Below are positions 1-11,255 of a DNA stretch of 64,000 nucleotides, piece after piece; position 1 is the first letter of the stretch; each line of letters begins with the position of its first letter. The notes below the pieces were generated by a model. That model had not been told where the DNA came from. It made no database searches and was given only the letters and a program-made list of their open reading frames with translations. This DNA is from Moringa oleifera. Taxonomy: Eukaryota > Streptophyta > Magnoliopsida > Brassicales > Moringaceae. Location: the NCBI GenBank assembly GCA_021397835.1, contig JAJFZO010000344.1, forward strand, positions 8,618,001 to 8,682,000. Reading direction: 5' to 3'. The position numbers and the translations under genes were made by a program.

Positions 1-613
1 GCATGATCTTTTAGTTGTAACTACAGGAGATGCTTACCATTTCCTAGGGAGAAAGTAATTATATATGATACAGTAGCAGTTTTGCTCTTTCAATCTCTTG
101 CAATGCTTTCTGACATTTACAAGTAAGATTGATGCATGCTTATTCTAGACAATTTACCTTCGGACCTAAGCCTTATTGCTTTAGCTCTTTCAGTCCTTGG
201 TCCGAATCTGTAGTGAAAGAAATGTCTCATATGCACTATATGTAGGAGGACAAATAAAAAAAAGGTATAAAGACAAACTTTGTTACGTAGAGAGAGATGG
301 TCACTGATGTTACATGTACCACTTCATTAGTAGTGTGAAAGATATGCCAATAACAAAATTAAAGTGGCATCAAGAGCACCATACCATAAGGCTTGTTTAT
401 ATCACAAGTGTGATTTTAAAGACACTAGAATGTCCTTTCTATGCAAGTGTTCATCAAAACCCTCTACAGAAGAAAGGAAATAGAGCTACCTACTCTATGC
501 ATTACTTGGCTTGGCAACCGAAAGGCCTTGCTTTTTTTTTTTTTTTGTATTATCTTGTGAAAAGAGAAAAGAGATTCTTGTCCTTCTTGATAAGTAAAGG
601 TGCTCTGAAGAAG
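1..613. other. Upstream region of the peroxidase remnant; no gene recognised
   Basis: I see no conserved coding sequence here. A TATAAA-like string lies at about 264-269 and a run of 15 T residues at about 532-546. A reading frame stays open from 314 into the peroxidase exon. Its residues before position 614 resemble no protein I know, so I treat them as leader or intergenic DNA. Confidence 0.5.
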
Positions 614-2264
614 ATGATGGTGAAGGTAGCAGTGGTGACCTTCGGCTTCTGGCTCATTTTAGCAAACTTGGCAGGTTGGTGGTATGGTCAGCGGCAGGTA
701 GGCTTCTATAGAGGAAAATGTGGTTTTGCAGATGTAGAGGCCATAGTTGCTGGCGTCGTCACGAGACACTTCATCAGAGACGCCACTGTAGTGGCTGCTC
801 TCTTACGCCTCCAGTTCCATGATTGCTTTGTTAATGTAAGCTCCCATGATCTGCATTATTTCTTTAAATCTTTTTCTTGGATCGGAGCATTCATGCGAGA
901 TCCATCAAGCAGAAGCATGGATAATTTAGTGGCCCAAATTAAACAAGCCTTCTTTGATCCACAACGAAGAAAAAGAAAAAGAGAAAAGCTTTATGTGCAC
1001 TATGCACAAATTGGAACATTTTCCTTTTTTCCTTTAGTAGCTTTTGTGTATCTTGTTTAATTAAGCATGTCGTTCATTTTTAATTATAAAATGCGAAGTA
1101 GTTAATATGCATGAGCTACCATACATGGACGATCATGCAGGAGGTAAAGTGTGCATTCTTTTTTATATTCTCCTCTTTTTTTTTTTTATCTGTTCATTAG
1201 AATTCATTAACTTACAGTGATTATTTGATGGAATTAATGGCGGAAATTGAAAGGGTTGCAATGCATCAATACTTTTAGACGGCAGCAATAGTGAGAAGAG
1301 AGTAGCTCCAAATCTGAACTTAAGGGGATACAATATCATAGACGAAGCAAAGGGTGAAGCTGAAGATTTATTCTCTGGTGTCGCCTCTTGTGCTGATCTC
1401 ATCGCCTTTGCTGCTAAAGACGCTGTTTTCTTCGTAAACCTCTCCCTCCCTCCCTCTCTCTGTCTGTCTCTGATCATAACCATCATTGATCGACGAACTT
1501 GCAGAGTGGTGGAGGTAGATACGAAGTGAAAACAGGAAGAAGAGATGGTTTAGTATCTTCGGCTCAAAACGTGGTCCTCCCAGGTCCTTCAATTTCTGTC
1601 TCTCAGTCAATCAAGATGTTCACCGATAAAGGGCTAACTCCGGCTGACATGATTATTCTTATGGGTACTGCACTTCTTCACTCACTTCCGCACAACAATC
1701 TAGTAATTACTTTTATCTAAGTGTTTGTTTCTTCAGCAATTATACACAATTTTCCAGTTGGGATCTTGTAAGTTCAATAGGAAGAAATTAAGGTAAAACA
1801 ATATTTTCATGTAATTCCATGGTGCCGGAGCCCACACAGTCGGGGTCATGCATTGTTCGCAGATCAAAGACCGTCTCTACAACCTCGAAGAAACAGGTAG
1901 ACCTGACCCGAAAATGGACCATTTCCTAGTCAAGATACTCCGATCAAAGTGTCCCGGAAACGCAACAACGGACAACACAGTAAGCCTCGATCAGAACCCC
2001 TTCGGTCGGTTCCTTCTGGGAAACTCGTATTACAAGCAGCTGATGTCTAACCGGGGAGTGCTCCAGTTCTATCAAGAGGTTGCATAGGATCTGTTAACGA
2101 GAGCCTTGGTGAGGAAGCTGGCCAGTGGGCTGGAGTTCCCCTTGCGGTTCGGTGGCGCCATGGTTAAAATGGGAGGAATTCAGGTGCTTCCGGGCCTAGA
2201 AGGGGAGATAAGGAGATCATGCCGAGCCACTAATAGGCCACCATACACATTGATTGTATTGTAG
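614..2264 (+). pseudogene. Class III secretory peroxidase, decayed (premature TAG)
   Basis: This is recognisable as a class III (plant secretory, haem) peroxidase, normally an H2O2-dependent cell-wall or apoplast oxidase. Proposed exons are 614-835, 1254-1433, 1505-1664 and 1831-2087, with homology continuing to 2264. Residues 1-25 look like a signal peptide. The distal haem motif RLQFHDCFVN has Arg65 and His69, and the proximal-histidine motif AHTVGV is in exon 4. Several family-defining residues are changed. The distal calcium motif reads GCNAS instead of GCDAS. The Cys expected four residues before the conserved Gly-Val-x-Ser-Cys is Phe. The Gly before AHT is lost at the splice junction used here. 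The Asp that hydrogen-bonds the proximal His is Tyr (LQFYQ). An in-frame TAG at 2085-2087 cuts off the C-terminal block (AMVKMGGIQVL, SCRATN), which is still readable after the stop and includes the last disulfide Cys. I infer a pseudogene or a very young null allele. Confidence 0.85.
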
Positions 2265-3079
2265 CACTTAACGATGTTAGTGTAAGATTTCTCACAATAA
2301 TTACATAATACTTAAATCTTAGAGGGTGCTATTCTTAACTTGCTTGTTTACCCAAATGAAAAAATATATATGATTCTCTAAACCAATTTAAATTTTTTAA
2401 ATTGATTTATTTTTGGTCACTGAATTTTGCAAGCTAAATTTTGATGTTTTTTACTTGGAAAAATGATAATTAAAAATAATATCAAAAATATTTTGTGTTA
2501 TTCACAATTTTTAACTAAAACAAATTCATAATTTTTAGATCAATTTTATACATAAACTATTGATTTGATTGAAACTAATTATTGTTTTTAATTTCATAAA
2601 AAAATTTAAATTAATAATTTTGTGCAATGATTTTTAATTTAAATTTTTTTCACAAAAATAAAAAAGTTTTCAAACTTCAAATCAATATACAAATTCATCT
2701 GCAAAATTAAAAAAATAAAATTTTAAATGAAAAACATGGATAGTGTAAATATTTTTATGTTTGTTCTAGTTACAAATAATACATAATTAAATGACTTTTT
2801 TTATATTTTTATCTTTGCTGGGTTTTTGTTTTTGGAAAAAGAGTGAAATTTACGGAAGTGCGAACCAAATGGTATTCGGGTCAAGTGAAAACCCGGCTCT
2901 CAGTGGAAATGACCCGTCCCTGCAACTATAACAGTTACAACGTTTGGCTTTTTGGCGGGAGGCATCAAAGCCTTCTCTGAAAGTTGGAGAACGGCAGTCT
3001 CGTTCTTCACAAAGCAATGTAAAGATCCGAGAAAAGAAATACAAATCTGTTCTCCAAATTCTCGTTCTCTCTAATCTCA
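2265..3079. other. AT-rich intergenic DNA and probable CDC20 promoter
   Basis: From about 2290 to 2810 the sequence is very A/T-rich with many short poly-A and poly-T runs and no coding signal. The last 250 bases rise in GC content and lead into the start codon at 3080, so they probably hold the promoter and 5' leader. I saw no clear TATA box. Confidence 0.5.
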
Positions 3080-5685
3080 ATGGATCAAAGTGCGGTGTGG
3101 AGGTTACTTGAATCAGATTGGTACTCTCCAAAACGACTCCTTAGCTGCCCAACTCCCTACGATTTTCAGGTATAAAAACCTTTCTTGGTTTTCTCTTCTT
3201 GAACATAAAATCACCCGTTTTCTTCTCCTTCTTTGTCTTCTTCTTCTCCAGGTAGTAACTGTTTGCTTCTTCTATGTTTTTGTGGGTTTGCGCAAAGGGT
3301 GATCGGTTTATACCTAATAGGAGTTTGATGGATCTTGATCAAGCCCACAGTTTGTTGACCAACAGGACCAAAGAAGTACACAATTCAAATTTTGATGTAT
3401 GTTTCTCTTTCATTCAATTGTTTCTTGTTTTATGCCTAAAATTGTGGCATGAACTTACTTCTTTTGGGTTCTTTTATTGAACATTCTCAACCGCTGCAAG
3501 CCTTTTAATAGAATTAGAGGTAGTGAGTAAGCACTTCTTTTTTCTCGAAATTTACTGAATTTCGTCCATAAACATTCATTTTTGTTTGTTTCTTACTGTC
3601 AAAAGTTCATGGAAGAGTATTTTGTACTTTATTCTCTTAGTCCGAGGATCCTCAAGAGTCTTCAAATTAATGGGCAGCCCGTCTGGGGCTTTCTTGGTTT
3701 CAGGCATGAATGGAATGTTAAAATGTCTGTATCGGTTTTCTGATTTCTGGATATTTTATTGATCCTGACATAACGAGCACATCGAAATGCATTCAACAGT
3801 ATTGAGTATGCAGTTGTTTCGATGCTGTAGGAAGTATACAGAGAGAGATTGTTGGAAAATCTGACTTTGGATTCAGATGGGAGACCATTTAGGATGTTGG
3901 TTTTCAGAGGAAGCCCCAAATCATGTAGAAAGTCACTTCGCCATATCGATCTACTAAGACGGGACGAGGAAGAGACATTCAACAATGATACCAAGAAACA
4001 TCAAGTTCGAAAGTTACCTAAAGTATTTATCTATCACCTTCTTCTGGTTTAAACTTTCCGGTAACTGATTTTGTAACTCTTTCGTATATATCTATTACTC
4101 ATTATTTGGGAAAATGATGTTCTAGAAGGTTTTGAATCATCTGTACCTAGGATCACTCATTTTAGCAAGCTTGTGCAATGTAGGAGATTCCAAGAAGTAG
4201 ATCGATGTCTATTTCTTTTTCCTTTGAAAATTTTGGATCAGTGTAATATCAATGATGGTTTTGTTTGAGATCAGAACATATAAATTGATCATTGCTTGTG
4301 CAGGGAGCAGCAAGGATTCTGGATGCACCTAAGCTTAGAAATGACTATTACTTGAACATTATGGACTGGGGACAGAACAACATTCTCGCAGTTGTTTTGG
4401 GTTCAGAACTGTACCTATGGAATGCAGAGAACAGCAACATACAGAGGTTATTGCAAGTTAATAGTGAAGATGATTATCCCACAAGTGTAGCCTGGTCTAA
4501 TGATACCAGAATTGTTGCAACTGGATACATGAGCTCCAAACTTCAGCTCTGGGACCCTGAGACTTCCAAACTTGTAAACCTTCTCTCTCTCTCTTTCTCT
4601 CTCTCTGAACATAATTTATGATATTCTTCTATGCACAGGTTAGAAGCCTAGAGGGTCATAATGGAAGAATACCAACCCTTGCATGGAATGGTCACATTTT
4701 ATCATCTGGAAGCCAAGATAAATCTATTATCAACCATGATGGTACTTAGGAATTCTTTAACATCTAATGTAAACATGTTAAGCATCTTTGCCTCTTTGTT
4801 TCTAATCTCCTTTTCGTCCTCTCACTGGCAGTAAGAGCTCGAAACAATCTGGCTTCCCAAATTCGGACACACACTCAAGAAGTGTGTGGTTTAAAATGGT
4901 CAGGCGAAGGCAGATTATTGGCCAGTGGTGGCAATGAAAATCTTGTATACATATGGGAAGCTTCGAAGCTAACTTCATCCAGTTTCTTGTACCGGTTCAG
5001 TGATCATCGTGCTGCAGTCAAGGCCCTTGCCTGGTGCCCTTATCAGTTCAATGTGCTTGCCACAGGAGGAGGCTCAAAAGATGGGTCTATCAAGATATGG
5101 AACACGCAGAAGGGAAGATGCATCAACAGCATAGATACCAAAGCACAGGCAAGTCTGTTAATTCATGAACAAGATGAATCTTTGCTTATAAGTACGATAA
5201 AATTAGAACCCATTTAGAATTTTTTCGCTTGTGAGTTTTCCATCATTCAGGCTGAACTCTGCTCTGTTTCTTACTCAGGTTTGTGGACTGGAGTGGAACA
5301 GGCATCACAAGGAGATTTTGAGTGGCCATGGCTACAGCACAAGGGAGAATCAAAACAAGCTATGCCTGTGGAGGTACCCTTCCATGAGTAAAGCAGGAGA
5401 GTTGGGGTCTCACAGATCCAGAATCATCAGCCTTAGCCAGGTTTGACTCTTCAAGAACTTGCTGTGTTCATAAGAATCAGATCTTATATAATTTATCTTC
5501 CAATTACATGATTAAGGTTTCCTTATATTGATCTGTTGCAGAGTCCCGATGGTCTAACTGTGGTATCAGCAGGGGGCGATGAGACTCTTCGCTTTTGGGA
5601 AGCTTTTGGACCCCCTAGCCTTGAGAATACAAGAGTTTCTGATCTTGATGCTCTTCTATCACTAAAGACATCCCCCATAAGATGA
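3080..5685 (+). CDS. CDC20: CDC20/Fizzy-type WD40 activator of the APC/C
   Basis: Predicted 458-residue co-activator and substrate receptor of the anaphase-promoting complex. Exons: 3080-3169, 3298-3396, 3831-4022, 4304-4573, 4639-4741, 4832-5148, 5279-5440 and 5542-5685, all joining in frame. Evidence: a C-box-like DRFIPNR at residues 32-38; a linker [14 protein letters not shown]; a WD40 propeller from about residue 130 with landmarks [26 protein letters not shown] and [19 protein letters not shown]; and a C-terminal Ile-Arg dipeptide, the known tail that docks onto APC/C TPR subunits. The retained Ile-Arg tail and C-box argue for a working co-activator. The N-terminus is short and I see no clear KEN box. 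Intron 6 uses a GC donor (CAG|GCAAGT at 5149). Assignment to CDC20 rather than CCS52/FZR rests on overall wording of the blades. The exact subclade is uncertain. Confidence 0.9.
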
Positions 5686-6010
5686 CGGCAAGTTTAAAAA
5701 TTCTCTTTTCGTTTCTTGTCTCCCATTAACTTATTATATGCTTTAGTAAATACATCTAAGAGCAAAGAAATCTTTTACATCTTATCTTCATATAGGCATT
5801 GTCAAGGAAACTAGAAAAATGTACAACAAAATTTCTGGTAGTTCTAAATTTCAGCACTAAGAATCCTATCAGGGAAAAAGAAAAAATCAGCAGTATCAGA
5901 GGATTGAGCTCCATAATGCATTTATATTTCAGGTCTCGAAAATTATTTTTCCAGACATCATAAACAATACAAGACTCAAATCTAAGCCTGATAACTATCA
6001 CCTTTCATAC

Positions 6011-6097
6011 CCGCAATGGAATCCAGAATCCAGTACGGAAGACCAGCCTAAACATGTCCGCAATGGAATCCAGTATAGAAGACCAGCCTAAACATGT
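6011..6097. repeat. Short tandem duplication beyond the FSD2 stop codon
   Basis: Two adjacent copies share CCGCAATGGAATCCAG and AAGACCAGCCTAAACATGT. The first (6011-6057) carries a 7-base internal duplication of GAATCCA that the second (6058-6097) lacks. They lie between the convergent CDC20 and FSD2 genes, about 35-120 bases past the FSD2 stop, so probably in its 3' untranslated region. Confidence 0.85.
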
Positions 6098-6130
6098 TTG
6101 TAGGTTATACCATGTACAACAGTCAGTAAT

Positions 6131-8317
6131 TCATTCAGCCTCTGAATCATCTGTCTCACTGTCCAAGAACAGCTCTACATCTTCACTCTCTCCAATTTTC
6201 TCCTCTTCTTCCTCTATTCTCCTCTTTTCTTCTCTTTCTCTTTCAGCAGCGCGAGCCTTTGCATTCTCAAGTCTTAAACTGACTGCTTCCCATGATACAA
6301 GTTTCTCAATAAAGATTGATATGTAATCAGGTCTTCGATTCTGAAAAAAGAAACAGTAGCACAGTTCTCAGACCAGGCATGTGAAAGTTTATTAGACAGA
6401 AGAAAAGCTTTTAAAATGGAAAGAAGACTGATGTGTATAAACAGAATCATACCTGAAAGTCTAGATAGTAAGCATGCTGTTGAGGAAAATCAAATTGGAA
6501 AATCAGTAAATGACTAAAAGGAAGTTTATATCAATTAATCATTCAGTTAGAAAAAGTGAATACCTCCCAAACATCAATGGTAAGGAGTGGCTGCGAAAAG
6601 GCAAATGACAATATAATCAGATAACTATAGTCTAAAAGACATCAAATATCTGAATTTGGAGTCTTGAAGCCAATTATGAATACTCACAGAATAATCCCAC
6701 ACAAGGGGATTCACAGCGTTGGGACTTTTCACCACAACAAGCTTCTTGTCCTCCTCTTTGGGCAAAGGATTTACTGCATTTTCAACATCAAGCCTATTCG
6801 CTTTGTCTGGATAAAACCAGAGAAAGAATGACAAATTATTCCATATCTAAGAGCAAATCCAATGTTGCACGAGGGAGAAAAGGTAATACTGACATGCAAG
6901 CCAAGCCCAACCAGAACCAAATTGTGTGGACGCAGCAGTCTTGAACTCTTGTACAAATTTTTCAAAAGAACCAAAATCTCTTTCTATCAAATCTAAAAGT
7001 TCTGCAGATGGCTTTCCTCCGCCGCCAGGTTTCATGGATTCCCAAAAGAAATCATGGTTCCATGCCTAGAAAAGAGAGGAGTGCTCAAATGCCATATAGA
7101 AAAATGATAACCCAGATACCAAAGCGAAAAGAAAGAAAAGCTGGAGAAAATTTCCCTACAAAACAAAGTTGTGGCATACCTGTGCCGCGTTGTTGAAAGC
7201 TGGAAGTATATCGCCTTTATTATATGAAACAATTATGATATCTTCCAAGGACAATCCATCTAGGTCAGTTCCTGCAATTTGCTTGTTTAGATTTTCTACA
7301 TAAGTTCTATGATGCTTTCCCCAATGATACTCCAGTGTATCCCGGCTCATATGTGGCTCCAAAGCATTCTGCCACAAATGACATATACATAAAAATAATA
7401 CACTAATAATTACTGACTCATTATTGTTAATTAATTTCAATCATATGCAGAACATAATCCATCATATTCCCCTAATTTTTAGGCTTAAAATGACTATGAT
7501 GTTCCAAGCTGAAGCATTGTCCAATTGATGTAGCTTTGAATAGATTGGAAGACATAGTAAATGACTCAGCTAAGCATTTGTAACTTATTCCAAGTCATAA
7601 AAAGATGTTTTCAGGGGAAAAACAGAAGATTATGCATATTTATAGAAGATATTATAGAGAATGACTTCTCAAAGAAAGAAAAGGGGAAAAAAAAAGAGTT
7701 TATAAGGAATTTGTATATTTGAAGTCATACCAACGGATATGGAGGTGGCTTGAGATCAAATTTTGCTGTTATAACATTAGAGGAAGCCTTCCTAGCAAAC
7801 CGTCGCTGCAGGGCACAAAGATCACCTGCTTTAATCGTCAAAGATAATGGTTTTGCAGTTACTAACATGAAGTATATGCATTTTGGTCCAATCATTAATA
7901 TTTTCCGTAATCAACTTCCCAGTCCTTGTATTGGGCATATCATCAAACACCATTAGTACGCTCCACTTCCCTGAAGAATTGCTCAAAGATGAAAATGAAC
8001 GAGAAACTTATGAATTTAGGCTTAGTTTGAGTAAAGGTCGAATAGCTGTATTTCAGATTCGGAAGTCCATACTTCCCAACAGAAACCCATTTTTGCAGGA
8101 AGCAAATAGAACAAAGATGCAAAGATAACCTCGTTCTTTGTCCATTGCAAGCCTTGAGTTGGTCCTCTAAGCCCTGTAAACTCAATTACCAAACACTAAT
8201 GTTACAGGGAGAGAGAGTAGAAAAAGAGAGAAAAGAGATTGGATAGCAATGGCGACCTTGGCAGGGAAGCAGTGCGCAGGTCAACGATGTAGCCGTAATA
8301 GCAGCAGCCGCTACCAT
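6131..8317 (-). CDS. FSD2: Chloroplast iron superoxide dismutase, FSD2-type
   Basis: Predicted 306-residue Fe-superoxide dismutase that converts superoxide to H2O2 and O2 in the plastid. Exons in transcript order: 8257-8317, 8130-8173, 7731-7805, 7180-7368, 6894-7065, 6688-6806, 6564-6590, 6453-6476 and 6131-6340, all in frame. The first ~50 residues, rich in Ala, Thr, Ser and Arg, look like a transit peptide. The four metal ligands are present: His75 (LEYHWGKHH), His127 ([10 protein letters not shown]), Asp226 and His230 ([12 protein letters not shown]). The long Glu/Arg-rich then acidic C-terminal tail after about residue 250 and the overall length fit the FSD2 class, which works with FSD3 in chloroplast nucleoids, rather than the shorter FSD1. 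It ends tail to tail with CDC20, 446 bases apart. Confidence 0.95.
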
Positions 8318-9050
8318 CTTTTCCCTCAAATTTTTGAAATTCTCCTCAAAGCAAGTGTGATATGACTGACCACTGCAAGGCTTATGTAGGAATGTAAATC
8401 CACCGCGTAGGCCTCTTGCATCTGGACGGACAACGGTGATGCCGCCACGTCACCCTCACAGCAAGATAAGGCAGTGGGTTCTGGTGAGGTGTACGAGATT
8501 GCTAGAGTGGGTACTACTCCCGTGTAAGCAGTACAACGTGCAGTACGCTTTGTGGGACATCTGGAGATGACAATGGCTTCAGTCTAACCACACTATGGCG
8601 TCATCTATCATAAACTAAGCTGCACCGTCTTCGCAGAATATCTATTTCCATGCAAATCCATGGCGGATTTGATCAAGTGGGATTCTTTGACGCTAAGAAT
8701 GATTCAGATCAAATGGATTCTTCCCCCAGAAAAGTATTACTCTTGTAAAATTTATAGTGCTATGAAATGGTGAGCTCATGCTAATGGGTATGCGTATTTT
8801 TGCACCAGAAACTAGTGAAAGAAAAAGAAGAATTACAGCCAGGGAAAAGGAGCTTAATTCTTACAGATCGTGAACAAAATTAATGAATCATCAGCACTCA
8901 CAAAAGATTGAAGAGGAAAATTGGAAAAGAGAAACAGCGGAAGCACTTGAAAAAGGCAGCAGTATCAGTCCTTGTACTAGTTGACATCTAAAAAAAAAAA
9001 AAAAATTCTCAGCAGACATCTTTAGGTAAGGAAAAAAAAAAAATCTCCAA
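8318..9050. other. Intergenic: FSD2 promoter side and 3' flank of the pterin-dehydratase-like gene
   Basis: No coding signal found. The part nearest 8317 is the promoter side of the minus-strand FSD2 gene. The part near 9050 is the 3' flank of the next gene and contains two poly-A runs (about 8991-9005 and 9032-9043). Confidence 0.5.
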
Positions 9051-10488
9051 CTATGCCCAGACTCTTTTTCTGGGGGCGAGATCGGAAGTTTTTATCTCAT
9101 CTATTTTGGCAGCCACAATGAAATCATTCATGCTCAAGCCTCCTGCAATTGAGAACCAAAAACAAGAAGGATATTCAGAATCTGTACAGAATATATGGAA
9201 GGACAACGAGCTTAAAAGAGAGAGCTTTGGTAGATGTAGAAGGGAATAAGTTGGGTCAAGAAGCTTACCAATAGAAGCAGTCCATAGTTCAGCTCTAACT
9301 TGATTGGTTTGCTCCAAGTGGAGATTTGGGAAATGCCCAGCTGCTTCTGCAACCTTCGAAATCCTGTTGATGAGTTCGACCCCACATTTGAAGTCTCTCA
9401 ACTTCCACAGGCACTGCAGTTTAAGTCCACCCTCTTCATCCAACAGCCTCCAGCCAACAACCTATCCGAAGAGACAGCATTAGGAATCAGCATCTTGGAA
9501 AAAAAAAATCCATAAATCAGAATAGGATTCGATCCCACTTTATATTAATCATCTTAAATGATATTGACATGTTAATCATCATGGCATCTTCACTCAGCTT
9601 AGAATTTCTTCATTAGCCTTGTCAAAAACTACGGACATCTGAAGGGAACCCATGTTCTATCTGTATTAACCAACATAAATACTTAGCAAAATAAGCACAG
9701 TGACTTCTTCTATACGGGGAAACCAGCGATTTCTCTTAAATTCCTAAGTATCAATATCAACATAACAGAACTTTACCAAAACTAGCATCTAGTTGAATTT
9801 TCAATTATCAATGAAGGAAAAGGTACTGAAAGGTTAACCCAACCTCATCTTCTTCTGCAGCTTGCTTATCCCAAAAAAGGTGCACCTTTTTCAACAGCTT
9901 ATGTCATGGACACTACCATTTCTTTAATATAGATTACAAAGAGCAAATTCCAACCGAGATGTCCATGTCTGTTTCATTTTGTGGAATAAAATGCAAAATG
10001 TACTCATGGGTACTGCAAATTCACCAAGCCTTAACTTACAATCACTGACCAAAAAAAAAAAAAAACAACAACTGAACAGCATCTTTGTTTGCATATGAAC
10101 TGTAATGCATAAAGAGAAAAAAGGCAGATGGGTACTGTAAAGTTACCTTCTTTAACAGCTTCTGGACATCATCCCTTGACATAGGAGCCTGCAGAGGAGA
10201 GATAGGGGTGCACTCCTGCTGGGAAAGAGAGAGGGCAGAGATATTGGGGATAAGGATCTTATGTTCAGTGTCAACATTACCCAAAACCTTCTCTGCAAAC
10301 CCACTCTCTATTTCTGCGGGGAAGGGGTCTCTTGCCCCAAAATCACCCAACATATCAGCCCCCAGAGCCCGAATTCTCAAGGGGAGTCGACTCTTACCTG
10401 GAATGAAGAACTCGGTGTGGTGATGACGTGGAGAAGATAGTCGAGGAAGCAGAACAGAGAAACAGAGGTGTGTTGGGGCTGTGGCCAT
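9051..10488 (-). CDS. RAF2: Plastid pterin-4a-carbinolamine dehydratase-like protein (RAF2/SDIRIP1 type)
   Basis: Predicted 208-residue protein from three exons: 10147-10488, 9269-9461 and 9051-9142. Residues 1-45 look like a transit peptide (His, Pro, Ser and Arg-rich). The C-terminal half is a pterin dehydratase (PCD/DCoH) fold, seen in KCGVELINRISKVAEAAGHF, QTNQVRAELWTASIGGLSM and NDFIVAAKIDEI. True dehydratases carry a His-His-Pro motif and a later catalytic His. Here the first reads GHFPN and the second position is Thr-Ala-Ser-Ile, so catalysis is doubtful. That pattern is what I recall for the plant Rubisco assembly factor RAF2 (also SDIRIP1, At5g51110), a plastid protein adjacent to FSD2 in Arabidopsis. 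The adjacency here (same strand, 734 bases) supports the name. Enzyme versus assembly factor is inference. Confidence 0.85.
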
Positions 10489-11255
10489 GGGAGTGGAGTA
10501 GGGGTGTGCAGCTGCTCTGTGCTACCTTCAGTGACCAGAGCTGGGAACAAGGATTTTTGTCTAGTTGAGTGATAATGCTTATCTGGTGGCTGACAAGAGC
10601 AATGGTTGAACCGGATGGCTGGGTTGTTACTAACAGACCGGTTTAAGGACCAGTGAATTATTAGTGGCTGGCATGAGGTGCAACATCATTGTTAACCAAG
10701 TGTAACGTCAATCATCCTATGAAATTTCCTGAATTTCTCTAATTTTCCCAAAATTTTGAAGGACTAAATTCTTAAACTTCTATCTATAAAACAGTGGAAT
10801 TTCTGCCTTTAAATATTCAATTGCCCTTTCCCGATATAATAATCAAAACATTCCGAAGCATTTTCTTTAAGTTCCAAGCAAATGAAAACACAAACTGGAA
10901 AATTTGATCTCCTGAATGAACTGATGATTACTGCCTGCCTTCACAAGGGCAAGCCAAGGCTCAATCCCAGTGAATGCAAATATTAACGTCTCAGAACACA
11001 GGAATACTTCCCTTTTCTCCTCTGCCCTCAAATTTTCTGACACACCACTCATTCCAGTAAATGGTCACTGAGTTGAATGTAATTTTTTTCTCTTCCTCTC
11101 AGAAAGGTGGCCATGTAAAGAAAGATCATCAATAATTATGGAGAGGAAAGAATAAAAGAATTAGAGCCAACTATGGAGATGCCATGTCTCACATACTCAA
11201 GGGGCATGCCCAAAACAGATTACAAGCAATAGCATGGTGAAAATTTCCAGGCAAG
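10489..11255. other. Intergenic between pterin-dehydratase-like gene and metacaspase
   Basis: This holds the promoter of the minus-strand RAF2-type gene near 10489 and the 3' flank of the metacaspase near 11255. I see no further exon. An open stretch at 10867-11052 on the minus strand has no recognisable protein features. Confidence 0.5.

Noticed and set aside
314..613. Open frame extending the peroxidase about 100 residues upstream of Met at 614
   Set aside because: The extension includes a poly-Phe stretch from a T run and no peroxidase-like sequence. Peroxidases begin with a signal peptide, which is what starts at 614.
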